DNA of 64,000 nucleotides, taken from contig NC_052664.1 of assembly GCF_016802725.1 (NCBI RefSeq), forward strand, positions 32,939,275 through 33,003,274. The letters run 5' to 3'. The notes under the pieces were generated by a model. It was not told where the DNA came from. It saw nothing but the letters and a program-made list of their open reading frames with translations, and searched no databases. This stretch comes from Solenopsis invicta (taxonomy: Eukaryota > Arthropoda > Insecta > Hymenoptera > Formicidae). The position numbers and the translations under genes are program-made. Numbering within the stretch: position 1 is the first letter of the stretch; the number at the start of each line of letters is the position of its first letter. Below, in pieces: positions 10,541 to 20,822 of this stretch.

Positions 10541-11994
10541 GGGTGTTTACAATAACTAATCGGATCTCGGATTGGATTGAACAATGGTACTCAACGTAAG
10601 TATAGAAAATTTCCCTAGGCTAATCGGATTGACGATCTCTGTCTCAAATGTGATCCGATTGATGACGAAAGCGTGGAGACGCAGAAGCATGCTTGAAAAG
10701 TAAGTCTCTTTATTTTTTTAAATAATAACACAAAAAATCAAAGATAAAGTTAAAAAAAATGATTTGAATTTAGATTTATTGTAATTTTTCTTGTCTAAAC
10801 ACTGGATTTTGTTTAAATTTCTGTTTGTAAAAATTAATTAATCTATTCTAAAGTTTGTGGTTATATCGGAAACAAATTAAAATTAATAAAACAATTATTA
10901 ATTGTTAGATACAAATTAAAACATAATATTTTAAGCATATCATATAAAATTCCTGTTTATTATAAACTTAGTAAAAATAACTTTGAAATCATTCAACTAC
11001 ATTACACATTAATCAATATTAATTTATATGTTAAAAATTAATAATGTTTCTAAAAATGTTCTTTTTATTCTTTTCCAGATCGTAAATAAACTTCAATTCC
11101 ATGAATAAATAAAAATTACTGGAAAATGGATTTATATGAAGAGGGCATTATTGAACAATATCAATTTGTGCTAACTTAAAATTTGTAAAATCTGCTTTTC
11201 TTTATTAGCTGTTTATTAGAGAGTAATAATATAAAAATGGAATATACGCATCATATATGCATACAATTATTTGAATTTTATTTATGTATATTCCGTTCTT
11301 ATATTATTACTCTCTAATGAACAACTAACAAGGAATAGCAGATTTTACAAATTTTAAGTTAGCACAAATTAATATTGTTCAATAATGTCCTTTTCATGTC
11401 AATCCATTTTCCAATAATTTTTATTTATTCTTGGAGTTGAAGTTCATTTACGATCTGGAAAAGAATAAAAAAAACATTTTCAGAGACATTATTGATTTTT
11501 AACATATAAATTAATATTGATTAATGTGTAATGTAGTTAAATAATTTCAAAGTTATGTTTACTAAGTTTATAATAAACAGGAATTCTATATGATATGCTT
11601 GAAATATTATATGCTTTAATATGTACCTAATAATTAATAATTGTTTTATTAATTTTGATTTGTTTCCGATATAACCACAAACTTTAGAATAGATTAATTA
11701 ATTTTTACAAACAGAAATTTAAACGAAATCCAGTGTTTAGACAAAAAAAATTACAATAAATCTAAATTCAAATCATTCTTTTTAACTTTATCTTTGATTT
11801 TTTGTGTTATTATTTTAAAAAATAAAGATACTTACTTTTCAAGCATGCTTCTCGGTCTTCACGCTTTCGTCATCAATCGGATTACATTTGAGACAGCAAT
11901 CGTCAATCCGATTAGACTAGGGAAATTTTCTATACCTACGTTGAGTACCATTGTTTAATCCAATCCGAGATCCGATTAGTTATCGTAAACACCC
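10541..11994. mobile_element. 1.45-kb foldback element
   Basis: The ends GGGTGTTTAC and GTAAACACCC, with ACT on both flanks as a probable 3-bp duplication, delimit an element whose two ~690-bp arms are near-perfect inverse copies up to a small loop around 11220-11310. Paired landmarks include CTAATCGGATCTCGGATTGG, ATTGATGACGAAAGCGTG and AAGCATGCTTGAAAAGTAAG. No coding capacity was seen. The 3-bp duplication would fit PIF/Harbinger-type mobilisation, but this is not certain. Confidence 0.8.
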
Positions 11995-12004
11995 ACTGTA
12001 TGTA

Positions 12005-12565
12005 CAGTCGTGAGCTAAAAGGTTGCAACACATTTTCTTCGATGGTTTTTGGAATGTAGACTTGCTTATCGATCGGCGAACGTAATTGGTTGGATCCGTA
12101 GGTAAGATCCAATTACGTTCGCCGTTCGATGAACAAGTCTACATTCCAAAAACCATCGAAGAAAATGTATTGCAACCTTTTAGCTCACGACACAGATATC
12201 TATCTAACAACTAGATCGCTACCTTCGGCTGTGTCCGGCAGGATATCCGGATTCGGCCATCTTACCCAACAAGAAAATGGCGCCTACGCGTAGATTAGGT
12301 TAGTGCGTATGTGTTTGACAGGTTTGACAACTAAACCGGTTAACCGCTGAGCACCGTTGAGCATATTAATTGCGATTATCGAGTGTGTTTTTTCGATATC
12401 GTGCCATAATGACAAGCAAGAGCGGCATTAGAGCGGCATTGGAGTGGCCATTTTGTTGTAGGTAACATGGCTGAAACCGGATATCCTTCCTGCCTCAATA
12501 CTGTCATATGCTAATGCCACAGGTTAGCGATCTAGTTTAGTATAGATATCTGTGGCTCACGACTG
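12005..12565. mobile_element. mariner-type MITE (CAGTCGTGAGC ends), interrupted
   Basis: The outer ends CAGTCGTGAGC and GCTCACGACTG are exact inverses flanked by TA dinucleotides, as for Tc1/mariner insertions. Arms of ~60 bp (CTAAAAGGTTGCAACACATT and inverse) surround a short loop at about 12075-12110. The right end is split by the hAT-like element at 12191-12554. Confidence 0.85.
12191..12554. mobile_element. hAT-type MITE nested in the mariner MITE
   Basis: The ends CACAGATATCT and AGATATCTGTG are inverse, and a perfect 8-bp duplication GCTCACGA lies immediately outside each end (12183-12190 and 12555-12562). An 8-bp duplication is the hallmark of hAT transposition. Inside, GATCGCTA/TAGCGATC and GGATATCCGG/CCGGATATCC also pair. 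It inserted into the terminal repeat of the older element. Confidence 0.85.
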
Positions 12566-12580
12566 TACAATACGTACTCT

Positions 12581-12858
12581 GGGGGTCGATTGTGTATCAT
12601 GTAACTAGAGTGAAAATGACAAAAGTGAACAAATTTACTAGAGTATTTATTAGGTTTGTTCGAGTTGCTTGAAATCCCCAAAAATTTTTGCACTCGAGAT
12701 GAGATAAATATATATTCGATCGTGAGAAAGAGAGAGACGACGAAGAAATTAATTCAAAAAGGGCAGCAACACGACCTATTATTTTATTGGTCAATACCTA
12801 GTGAATTCACTCACTTTTGTAATTTTCACTCTAGTTACATGATACACAATCGACCCCC
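12581..12858. mobile_element. MITE with GGGGGTCGAT ends, copy 1
   Basis: GGGGGTCGATTGTGTATCAT and its exact inverse at the right, with arms of ~40 bp (including ATGTAACTAGAGTGAAAATG). The next element (12860-12991) starts one base later with the same ten terminal bases. Confidence 0.75.
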
Positions 12859-12859
12859 T

Positions 12860-12991
12860 GGGGGTCGATCATGAAACTTTTTCCCTAGAGCGGAAACGTG
12901 AAAAGTGAAAATCTTTACCATTGAAATTAATGGAGAAATTTTGCACTTTTCACGTTTCCGCCTTAAGGAAAAAGTTTCATGATCGACCCCC
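12860..12991. mobile_element. MITE with GGGGGTCGAT ends, copy 2
   Basis: GGGGGTCGATCATGAAACTT and inverse, arms of ~50 bp (TTTTTCC, GGAAACGTGAAAAG) around a short loop. Only the outer ten bases are shared with the neighbouring element, so the two are related at their ends but differ inside. Confidence 0.75.
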
Positions 12992-13291
12992 TGATCTCGT
13001 TTCGTACGAGCACACGAGTCCATTGCACGCTGTTATCGATCATCGGTCATAGCGCACGTGGTCAACAGGCGCGCGCGCGGTAGGCGGTAGATAGCACTGC
13101 TGCCACCACGCGCGTAGAGTCCCTAGAAGTAGAGAGTCTGGACATCTCGTTTCACATGATTGGATGCATGTGATTGTGCACCTAAAATGGCAGCATCAAT
13201 ATGGATCCCTGTTTAATCCTCTTTAGCCAATGCGATAACACACGTTCAAGTGCACACAATGATAAACATACACGCACATAAAGCTCACGTA

Positions 13292-13631
13292 CACCCAAGG
13301 CCTTTGATTCTGTCCATGGGGAAATTTTCCAAACTGATGCCTCGTGCCCACAGGACGCGGCAAGGCTTGCCGCGCGGCGGAAGTTGGCATGGTAGCCAAT
13401 CATGAAGTTGAACTCGATCCAACTTTTGCCGCGAGGCGGAAATTACATCCAGGCGAACGAGACGTTGATTGGCTATCGAAATATTCCTCAGCCAACTTCT
13501 GCCGCGCGGCAAGCCTTGCCGCGTCCTGTGGGCACGAGGCATGAGAAGTCACCACTTTCTACATACTCGCAGTTCATGATTAATGAAACGACTAGAGCTT
13601 ATTGGTCGTTACGTTAATCATGAACTGTAAG
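13292..13631. mobile_element. MITE family A, interrupted copy
   Basis: The left end after TA at 13290-13291 reads CACCCAAGGCCTTTGATTCT. The copy is split after CAAACTGA by a 204-bp element and resumes with GAAGTCACCACTTTCTACAT before running into the element starting at 13632. The part after the break comes from the opposite arm, so this copy is rearranged as well as interrupted. Confidence 0.7.
13338..13541. mobile_element. GC-rich MITE nested in family A copy
   Basis: TGCCTCGTGCCCACAGGACG and its exact inverse form ~45-bp ends, flanked by the trinucleotide TGA on both sides (13335-13337, 13542-13544). The ends are rich in GCCGCG and stand out from the AT-rich surroundings. The 3-bp duplication is supported by the uninterrupted family A sequence, which reads CTGAGAAG. 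Confidence 0.8.
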
Positions 13632-14799
13632 TGGGTGCTTTCCAACAAGAGACACAGGCGACACTGTGTAACACAGTGTCTACATTGGTGCTTTCCAACT
13701 ATGACACAGAGAGACACAGAGCGACACTGCAAAACACAGCTCAATCTTAAGTTTGGCCGTGTCAGCCATCAATAGTGCCAACACATCGGGCAAATAAATT
13801 ATTTTTTCAAGTGTGGTACTGGTACATTTTAGTCATGTTCAGTCATGTTTTGTCGCCTTAAAAACCTTTCGTTTCTTTACATGCTACATCTTTAAATTAG
13901 CACAATGGACTTATATTTTTACTAAAAATGTTTTCGTGTTCGAAAATAACGTACCGGACCCAGAATTCTTAGATAGTAATCAATATTCATTATTTTTATT
14001 TAAAGAATTGTATAAAGCCTAAGAAACAATGCATTCGTTGATTATTCATTATTCATACGTATTTTATCGGATTAATTTGCAAGTTTATTCTTTTGTCGGC
14101 ATTGTAAAGAAGTTATTCCTACATTGGATAATGTAAAATTTCTTCTTTAACGGGTCTGGATTTTCTACGGATAGATTTCTGATTCAATTCGAATCTGTGT
14201 TTTTTTACTAAATTAGAGTTGGTATAAAGAGAGTTGCGACAATGTATGTGCCTAATGCTGATTGGCTCCGCCATTAAGGGGGAAATTTCCGGTTAGCTAT
14301 CAGTTAGGTTAGGTAGATTAAATAGAGCTGTACACACCGAGTGCCTTGGACTGTCGTTTTATCTTTGTTGTTCACTGAATGTTAAACAAGGATAAAATGA
14401 TACTCGGAAGAACTTGGTGTGTATTCCCGAACGCAGCCTAATCATCTTTGGTTGAAGAGTGCGTTTACGTGTGTCAGTTGATACAAACTCTTTTGCAACC
14501 TTTTTGCAAACTCTAGAAAGAATATTAATTCTGAAAAGAATATTAATTACACAAGTGTAATTTTTGTCAATATTTTTTTAAAGCCAAAAAGTTAACTTTT
14601 TCTTAATAAATAATTAAAAATAATGATATACAAATATAATCTCAAATTGTTTTAAAAATTTATCTATTTTTTTATTTCTTATTGTTAACATTTTATTTAT
14701 TATTCCAATATTATTGTCATGTTATATGTAGACTAATGAATAATATTAAAGAAAATATGTTAAATAGTCTTTCTGTACACATTGTTTAGTGAGATGGTA

Positions 14800-15000
14800 C
14801 ACCCAAGGACTTTGATTCTGTCCATGGGAATATTTTCCAAATTGAGAAGTCGCTATCTTTCTACATATTTACAGTTCATGATTAATGTAACTACCAATAA
14901 GATTTAGTCGTTTCATTAATCATGAACTGCAAGCACGTAGAAAGTGGTGACTTCTCAGTTGGGAAAATTTCCCCATGGACAGAATCAAAGTCCTTGGGTG
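14800..15000. mobile_element. MITE family A, complete copy
   Basis: CACCCAAGGACTTTGATTCT to its inverse, 201 bp, flanked by TA (14798-14799, 15001-15002). It lies inside the hAT-type element 14214-15839 and is therefore younger than it. Confidence 0.85.
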
Positions 15001-15356
15001 TACATTGTGCAGCAGAAGGATGTCAAAACACTTTAATGTAATAATTATTTTTTTATTAACATATAATTTTTCTTTTAAACATTTTTTTTATATAACAATT
15101 TACGAGAAATTTAAGATGATTGAGTTAAGTATTTGATCCTGGTATATTTATAAAACTAATTTTTTCTTAGCATAATCTTTCTGCTACATAAAATAAAAAT
15201 CTCCTTAAAATAATCTTTTTAAATTATATAATTCTAATTGTAAGTCATAGAACTCAAAATGTAAAAAGCTTATATATATTTAAAAAAAGTAATGATTATT
15301 TAAAGTTAAAATTTTGTTTCATTGTTATTGAGAGCTTTCCAGCAACAAAACATAGT

Positions 15357-15499
15357 GGGGTGCGCACGATTGGACACCGCACGATTGGACACCACCACTC
15401 ACAGCGGCCGATGCCTAGAGTTTTTCCGTTGGTTTGGTTAGATAAGTCAAGATGATTGGTTGGTGTCCAATCGTGCTGTGTCCAAAAGAGTGTCACCCA
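15357..15499. mobile_element. 143-bp hAT-type MITE, GCACGATTGGACACC units, copy 1
   Basis: Ends GGGGTGCGCACGATTGG and, inverted, CACCC(A). The left end has two tandem copies of GCACGATTGGACACC; the right end has a matching inverted pair. Flanked by the 8-bp duplication AACATAGT. Its interior appears identical to the copy at 63106-63248 and shares its core with the element at 5446. Confidence 0.85.
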
Positions 15500-15901
15500 A
15501 ACATAGTCATACACTGTGTGACACAGTATTACACAATATCAACTCGTAAAACACTGCTTCTATCAAAGCTAGATGTATTCGACCTCTCATGAATAAATAA
15601 TATCGATCATTTGACATGGTTTTCAAAATTGTGCAGAAATTAAGGTTAAAAATGTTCGCTGTATATGAAAAAACGGCTCTGTATGATTGTGTCAAAATTA
15701 GAAAGCATTGAACTGTATATACATTGTGTTACACAGTATTGCTTGCTCATATTTTGAAATTGGCGCTAGGTAGCTATATATTTTCCCCCTTAATGGCGAT
15801 TTCCGGGTAATTGTCGCAACTCTCTTTATACCAACTCTATACTAAATCAGTCATTTACGCACTCTAGTGACCGTGTTTGGTAACTTATCTGTTCCATTTA
15901 G

Positions 15902-17069
15902 GGCTGCGTTCAGATTTCCCACCCGAGTGCACCCAGGCACCTAAAGAGCGTTCAGATTCCTTTAGAGTGCCCCTACCGGACATTAGGTGGGTCGTTCACT
16001 TTATCACTCTGTCTATCCCGAGAGAGTGGAAAAACCACATGGGTCCTTGAGCCGGGTGAAACGGGTGGGTGACGTAAAGGTGCGTTCCAAAATGTATCGC
16101 TATAAAAATTTCTATATATTTGTGATAAAGCTCGTATATTTAAAACAAATTTAAAATAAAAAAATAAATTTAATTTAAAATATTATAGTAAATAAAAATT
16201 AAAATGTATAAATATAATAAAGAAAAACGTTAATAACCAAGTAAAGTTTAAACGTTTTGTTTATTATTCTGTTTATGTAATTACAGATTAATAAATATTA
16301 ATCTTTTATTCTATTAATGTAAGGTTTCTTGGTCTACAGTCTCACAAAATCGTTATATAAATATTTATATTTGAGATTAGTATGTTAAAGATTTTTAGTA
16401 TTATTAAATATTTTCTGATACTAATAAAATATACTGTTTGTTTTCTGTTCCTGAACTCCCTGAATTAGTGTGCACTTAAAGTGAAATACCGTTTGTTTTC
16501 TGTTCCTGAACTCCCTGAATTAGTGTACACTTAAAATGAAATAGATATATATTTGAAAGTTAGTGAAAGCAAGAAGGAACGTTCCAGTGCAGTCTAGTGC
16601 AGGAATAGAAAACAAGCCTATAGATATATATTTGAAAGTTAGTGAAAACAAGAAGGAACGTTCCAGTGCAGTCTAGTGCAGGAATAGAAAACAAGCCTAT
16701 ACATATAATAGATGATATGCGCAATATATATCTTCATCTAATTTGTTAAAATAAAAATTTATTTTCATTGTTTAAATTGATTCGTCCTATTCTACTAACA
16801 TTTAATTTTCATCTACTTTAGTTATATTGATAAAAATATTCATAGTAAAATATTTATGTATTATCTTTATCGTTTATCTTAATTTATTATGTAATTTATT
16901 CTGAATCTGAGATATTTATGTTACTATTTCTCAGCGTTATTTGCTAAACACACCCAATGTTTGAGAGTGCGTTCAGATTCCATAAACCACTAGGGAGCTT
17001 TTCATTAGCTCTGCCCATTTACCCAGTCACCCAGAGATCACTCACCGGGTGGAGAATCTGAACGCAGCC
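15902..17069. mobile_element. element X, copy 1 (TAG duplication)
   Basis: GGCTGCGTTCAGATT and inverse (AATCTGAACGCAGCC) bound 1168 bp, flanked by TAG on both sides. The left half contains ACCCGAGTGCACCCAGGCACC-like sequence, the right half GTGACTGGGTAAATGGGC-like sequence. The interior is AT-rich and non-coding and contains self-nested MITE C copies (16434-16698). The inverted copy is at 18935-19972. Confidence 0.75.
16434..16698. repeat. MITE family C inserted into another MITE C
   Basis: A normal ~130-bp MITE C runs from GTTTGTTTTCTGTTCC to GGAATAGAAAACAAGCC. Here the order is left half, complete copy, right half, with ATA on both sides of the inner copy. One C element has transposed into the middle of another. 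Single copies lie at 19307-19440, 22664-22793 and 24187-24316. Confidence 0.75.
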
Positions 17070-17378
17070 TAGACTACACAACTGTGTTACACTGTGTCTC
17101 TCTGTGTGACACTGTGTCTCTCTGTGTGACACTGTGTCACACTGTAGCACTCTTGTTGGAAAGCACCCAGTACGAGGTGTGTTCAAAAAGTATCGCGAAT
17201 TTTGAATTTTCGCGGGTTACGTATATTCGAATTTCGATCTTTTTGTGGCGTTATGTTGGTACTCATGTCTCTCACTTATGCCGACAAGCTCGGCCATTTT
17301 GAATGTTCACTTAATTGTTGACAGCTGCTTTGCTTGCACGTGTTTTGGATCGTCTTCGATTTTTACCTATTCAAAAAA

Positions 17379-18683
17379 ATGGATCAAAGAACCTGTATCA
17401 AATTTTGTTTGAAAAACGAAATTAAGTGCGCGGATGCATTCCGAATGTTGACTGTGGCATACGGAGAAGCTACCTTGGACCGAAGCAACGTTTATCGGTG
17501 GTACAAAATGTTCTCAGAAGGCCGAGAAGATGTGAACGACTAGAGTCCTATATAAAGAGAGAAGCGACATCGAACCCCCACCACAACCTTCAGTATCCAA
17601 TTGAGTCCTCTACCACCATTTTGGGACCGCTCTAATGTCATCAAACACCATTCGTATCATTCTACAAACAGCTGTGGTCACAATATGGCTGCTCGCTTAG
17701 CCAATCAAGTATCAATCAGATTACCAATCAGAGCTTCGGACATCAATGTCGCTTCTCTCTTTATATAGGACTCTATGAACGACGAAGAGCGTGCCGAACG
17801 CCCGAGCACTTCAACAACAGACGAAAAAATTAATGAAGTGGAGAAAATGGTATTGGCCAATCGTCGAATCACCGTTAGAGAAGTTGCTGAGGACCTAAAC
17901 ATATCGATTGGCTCGTGCCATTCGATTTTTATCAATGATTTGGGCATGAGACGGGTCGCCGCGAAATTCGTACCAAAATTGTTCAATTGCGACCAAAAAC
18001 AGCATCGCATGAACATTGCTAATGAGATGTTGGACTCTGTCCGCGACGACCCAAATTTGCTCCAGAGGGTCATAACTGGTGACGAATCGTGGGTTTATGG
18101 TTATGACGTGGAAACCAAAGCTCAATCATCTCAATGGAAGCTGCCGCACGAACCAAGACCGAAAAAAGCTCGCCAAGTTCGGTCGAATGTGAAAGTTTTG
18201 CTGACAGTTTTCTTCGATTGCAGGGGTGTGGTGCATCATGAGTTCTTGCCACAGGGTAGAACGGTCAATAAGGAATATTACCTGCAAGTTATGCGCAATT
18301 TGCGCGAAGCAATCCGCCAGAAACGCCCGGATTTGTGGAAGAACAAAAATTGGCTTTTGCACCACGATAACGCCCCTGCTCACACATCGTTGCTTGTGCG
18401 CGACTTTTTGGCCAAAAACAACACACTAATGATGCCGCAGCCACCGTATTCCCCAGATCTGGCCCCCTGTGACTTTTTCTTGTTCCCTAAACTGAAGAGG
18501 CCCATGAAAGGACGACGTTACGCTACGCTTGACGAGATAAAGACGGCATCGAAGGAGGAGCTGAACAAGATAAAAAAAAATGATTTTTTGAAGTGCTTCG
18601 AAGATTGGAAAAACCGTTGGCACAAGTGTATAATATCTCATGGGGATTACTTTGAAGGGGACAAAATAGATATTCATGAATAA
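17379..18683 (+). pseudogene. mariner transposase, disrupted by MITE insertion
   Basis: A DDE transposase of the Tc1/mariner superfamily. The frame starts at 17379 (MDQRTCIKFC...) and runs 54 codons to residue VND, where the MITE 17541-17775 introduces a stop at once. After the MITE it continues in the same frame to 18683. Without the insertion the protein would be about 353 residues, close to the family's usual ~345. The catalytic triad is complete: D in TGDESW, D in HHDNAPAHT, and D in SPDLAPCD with 34 residues between the last two, that is D,D34D. The N-terminal half holds the helix-turn-helix DNA-binding region (RITVREVAEDLNISIGS). The apparent ATG at 17775 of the 302-codon open frame is made by the last base of the MITE plus the duplication and is not the native start. 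No other stop or frameshift was found. Confidence 0.9.
17541..17775. mobile_element. 235-bp hAT-type MITE inside the mariner transposase
   Basis: Ends TAGAGTCCTATATAAAGAGA and exact inverse, flanked by the perfect 8-bp duplication TGAACGAC (17533-17540, 17776-17783). Its ends resemble those of the larger element at 14214 (TAGAG..., TATAAAGAGAG, GCGACA), so both may be mobilised by the same hAT transposase. Confidence 0.9.
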
Positions 18684-18739
18684 ATAAATAATTTTTGAAA
18701 AAACACAAAATTCGCGATACTTTTTGAACACACCTCGTA

Positions 18740-18805
18740 TGTAGAAAGATAGCGACTTCTCAGTTTGAAAAATTTCCCCATGGACAGAATCAAATTCCAT
18801 GGGTG
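18740..18805. mobile_element. MITE family A, right part only
   Basis: Reads GTAGAAAGATAGCGACTTCT through AATTTCCCCATGGACAGAAT to GGGTG, followed by TA. It abuts the right end of the mariner, so the mariner probably inserted into or beside a family A copy. Confidence 0.75.
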
Positions 18806-18818
18806 TATGTACACTCAA

Positions 18819-20480
18819 GGGGTGCTTTCCAACAAGAGTGCCACAGTGTGACACAGTGTCACACAGAGAGACACAATTGTAACACAGTTGTGTAGTTTAA
18901 TTGGAACAGATAAGTTACCAAACACGGTCACTAGGGCTGCGTTCAGATTCTCCACCCGGTGAGTGATCTCTGGGTAACTGGGTAAATGGGCGGAGCTAAT
19001 GAAAAGCTCCCTAGTGGTTTATGGAATCTGAACGCACTCTCAAACATTGGGTGTGTTTAGCAAATAACGCTGAGAAATAGTAACATAAATATCTCAGATT
19101 CAGAATAAATTACATAATAAATTAAGATAAACGATAAAGATAATACATAAATATTTTACTATGAATATTTTTATCAATATAACTAAAGTAGATGAAAATT
19201 AAATGTTCGTAGAATAGGACGAATCAATTTAAACAATGAAAATAAATTTTTATTTTAACAAATTAGATTAAGATATATATTGCGCATATCATCTATTATA
19301 TGTATAGGCTTGTTTTCTATTCCTGCATTAGACTGCACTGGAACATTCCTTCTTGTTTTTACTAACTTTACTAACTTAACTACTAACTTTCACTTTAAGT
19401 GCACACTAATTCAGGGAGTTCAGGAACAGAAAACAAACAGTATATTTTATTAGTATCAGAAAATATTTAATAATACTAAAAATCTTTAACATACTAATCT
19501 CAAATATAAATATTTATATAACGGTTTTGTGAGACTGTAGACCAAGAAACCTTATATTAATAGAATAAAAGATTAATATTTATTAATCTGTAATTACATA
19601 AACAGAATAATAAACAAAACGTTTAAACTTTACTTGGTTATTAACGTTTTTTTTTATTATATTTATACATTTTAATTTTTATTTACTATAATATTTTAAA
19701 TTAAATTTATTTTTTTATTTTAAATTTGTTTTAAATATACGAGCTTTATCACAAATGTATAGAAATTTTTATAGCGATACATTTTGGAACGCACCTTTAC
19801 GTCACCCACCCGTTTCACCCGGCTCAAGGACCCATGTGGTTTTTCCACTCTCTCGGGATAGACAGAGTGATAAAGTGAACGACCCACCTAATGTCCGGTA
19901 GGGGCACTCTAAAGGAATCTGAACGCTCTTTAGGTGCCTGGGTGCACTCGGGTGGGGAATCTGAACGCAGCCTAGAGTGCGTAAAAGACTGACTTAGTAA
20001 AAAACACAGATTCAAATTGAATCAGAAATCTATCCGAAGAAAATTCAGACCCGTTAAAGAAGGAACTTTACATTATCCAACGTAGGAATAACTTCTTTAC
20101 AATGCCGACAAAAGAATAAACATGCAAATCCGATGAAATACGCATGAATAATGAATAATCAACGAATGCATTGTTTCTTAGGCTTACAATTCTTTAAATA
20201 AAAATAATGAATATTGATTACTATCTAAGAATTCTGGGTCCGGTACGTTATTTTCGAACACGAAAACATTTTTAGTAAAAATATAAGTCCATTGTGCTAA
20301 TTTAAAGATGTAGCATGTAAAGAAACGAAAGGTTTAAACTATAATTTTAATTTTGTATGTTAAGGCGACAAAACATGACTGAACATGACTAAAATGTACC
20401 AGTACCACACTTGAAAAAATAATTTATTTGCCCGATGTGTTGGCACTATTGATGGCTGACACGGCTAAACTTAAGATTAA
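18819..20480. mobile_element. element Y, right inverted copy (truncated)
   Basis: Starts with GGGTGCTTTCCAACAAGAG and, with element X' (18935-19972) removed, is an inverse copy of the left Y core. It ends abruptly at 20480, where a PIF/Harbinger end begins, about 110 bp short of the full element. It provides the empty site for the hAT-type insertion of the left copy. Confidence 0.65.
18935..19972. mobile_element. element X, inverted copy
   Basis: GGCTGCGTTCAGATTC to its inverse, 1038 bp, flanked by TAG on both sides. It is inverse to the copy at 15902-17069 but inserted at a different TAG of the Y sequence, ~40 bp away from the site used in the other arm. It contains a single MITE C at 19307-19440. 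Confidence 0.75.
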
Positions 20481-20670
20481 GGGCCAGTTTCACAACTTAA
20501 GTCTGCCGCAGACGATACGTTTTTTCTTACTGGATTTCTAACTGGATTTTCTTACTTGCTACCGTACGGGCAATGGTACTGGCAGTGCTACTGGCCGTGG
20601 CTTCACACGGTGCGAGTTTTCGTACGGGCTGAGCAACTGAAATTACTTCATAGAAGCGGCACGCTTAAAT

Positions 20671-20820
20671 ATGGATGAGATAGATGAGATGGATGAAATT
20701 ATTGCAACAGTTGTACATTGTCGTAAAATTGCTATTGCATTATTTTTAATTATTGAAAAATTGCGACAACAAAATAAATATCGCCGACGTTTATGGAGTC
20801 GACAGTCAATACCCACATAG
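20671..20820 (+). pseudogene. Harbinger-like transposase N-terminal fragment
   Basis: A 49-residue frame (MDEIDEMDEIIATVV... ending KYRRRLWSRQSIPT) directly inside a Harbinger-type terminal repeat. An acidic start followed by a basic RRRLW motif is seen at the N-terminus of many insect HARBI1-like transposases. The frame stops where the repeat block begins, so only the first part remains. The assignment rests on position and motif, not on a catalytic domain. Confidence 0.45.
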
Positions 20821-20822
20821 AA

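Larger units (their letters stand above)
14214..15839. mobile_element. 1.6-kb hAT-type non-autonomous element in Y
   Basis: Ends TAGAGTTGGTATAAAGAGAG and inverse; perfect 8-bp duplication TACTAAAT on both sides (14206-14213, 15840-15847). The inverted Y copy at ~19995 still has the empty site (TACTAAGT once), which confirms the insertion. No transposase was seen. It has itself received MITE A (14800-15000) and a 143-bp MITE (15357-15499). Its ends resemble those of the MITE that interrupts the mariner transposase. Confidence 0.85.
13632..17168. mobile_element. element Y, left copy (carries two later insertions)
   Basis: The left end GGGTGCTTTCCAACAAGAG is inverse to CTCTTGTTGGAAAGCACCC at the right. 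After subtracting the hAT-type element (14214-15839) and element X (15902-17069), about 730 bp remain. These are full of GACACTGTGTC-like palindromes and hold no coding sequence. An inverted second copy lies at 18819-20480, so the region is a giant imperfect palindrome centred on the mariner. Confidence 0.65.
17173..18737 (+). mobile_element. mariner transposon, near-intact
   Basis: Perfect 32-bp terminal inverted repeats (starting CGAGGTGTGTTCAAAAAGTA) flanked by TA. After removing the nested 235-bp MITE and its 8-bp duplication, the element is about 1.32 kb, the usual length for mariners. Perfect ends and an otherwise open transposase frame indicate recent activity. It sits between the two inverted copies of element Y, next to half of a MITE A. 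Confidence 0.95.

Noticed and set aside
17705..18854. Several minus-strand frames over the mariner
   Set aside because: They are antisense to the transposase, whose plus-strand motifs and terminal repeats are decisive.
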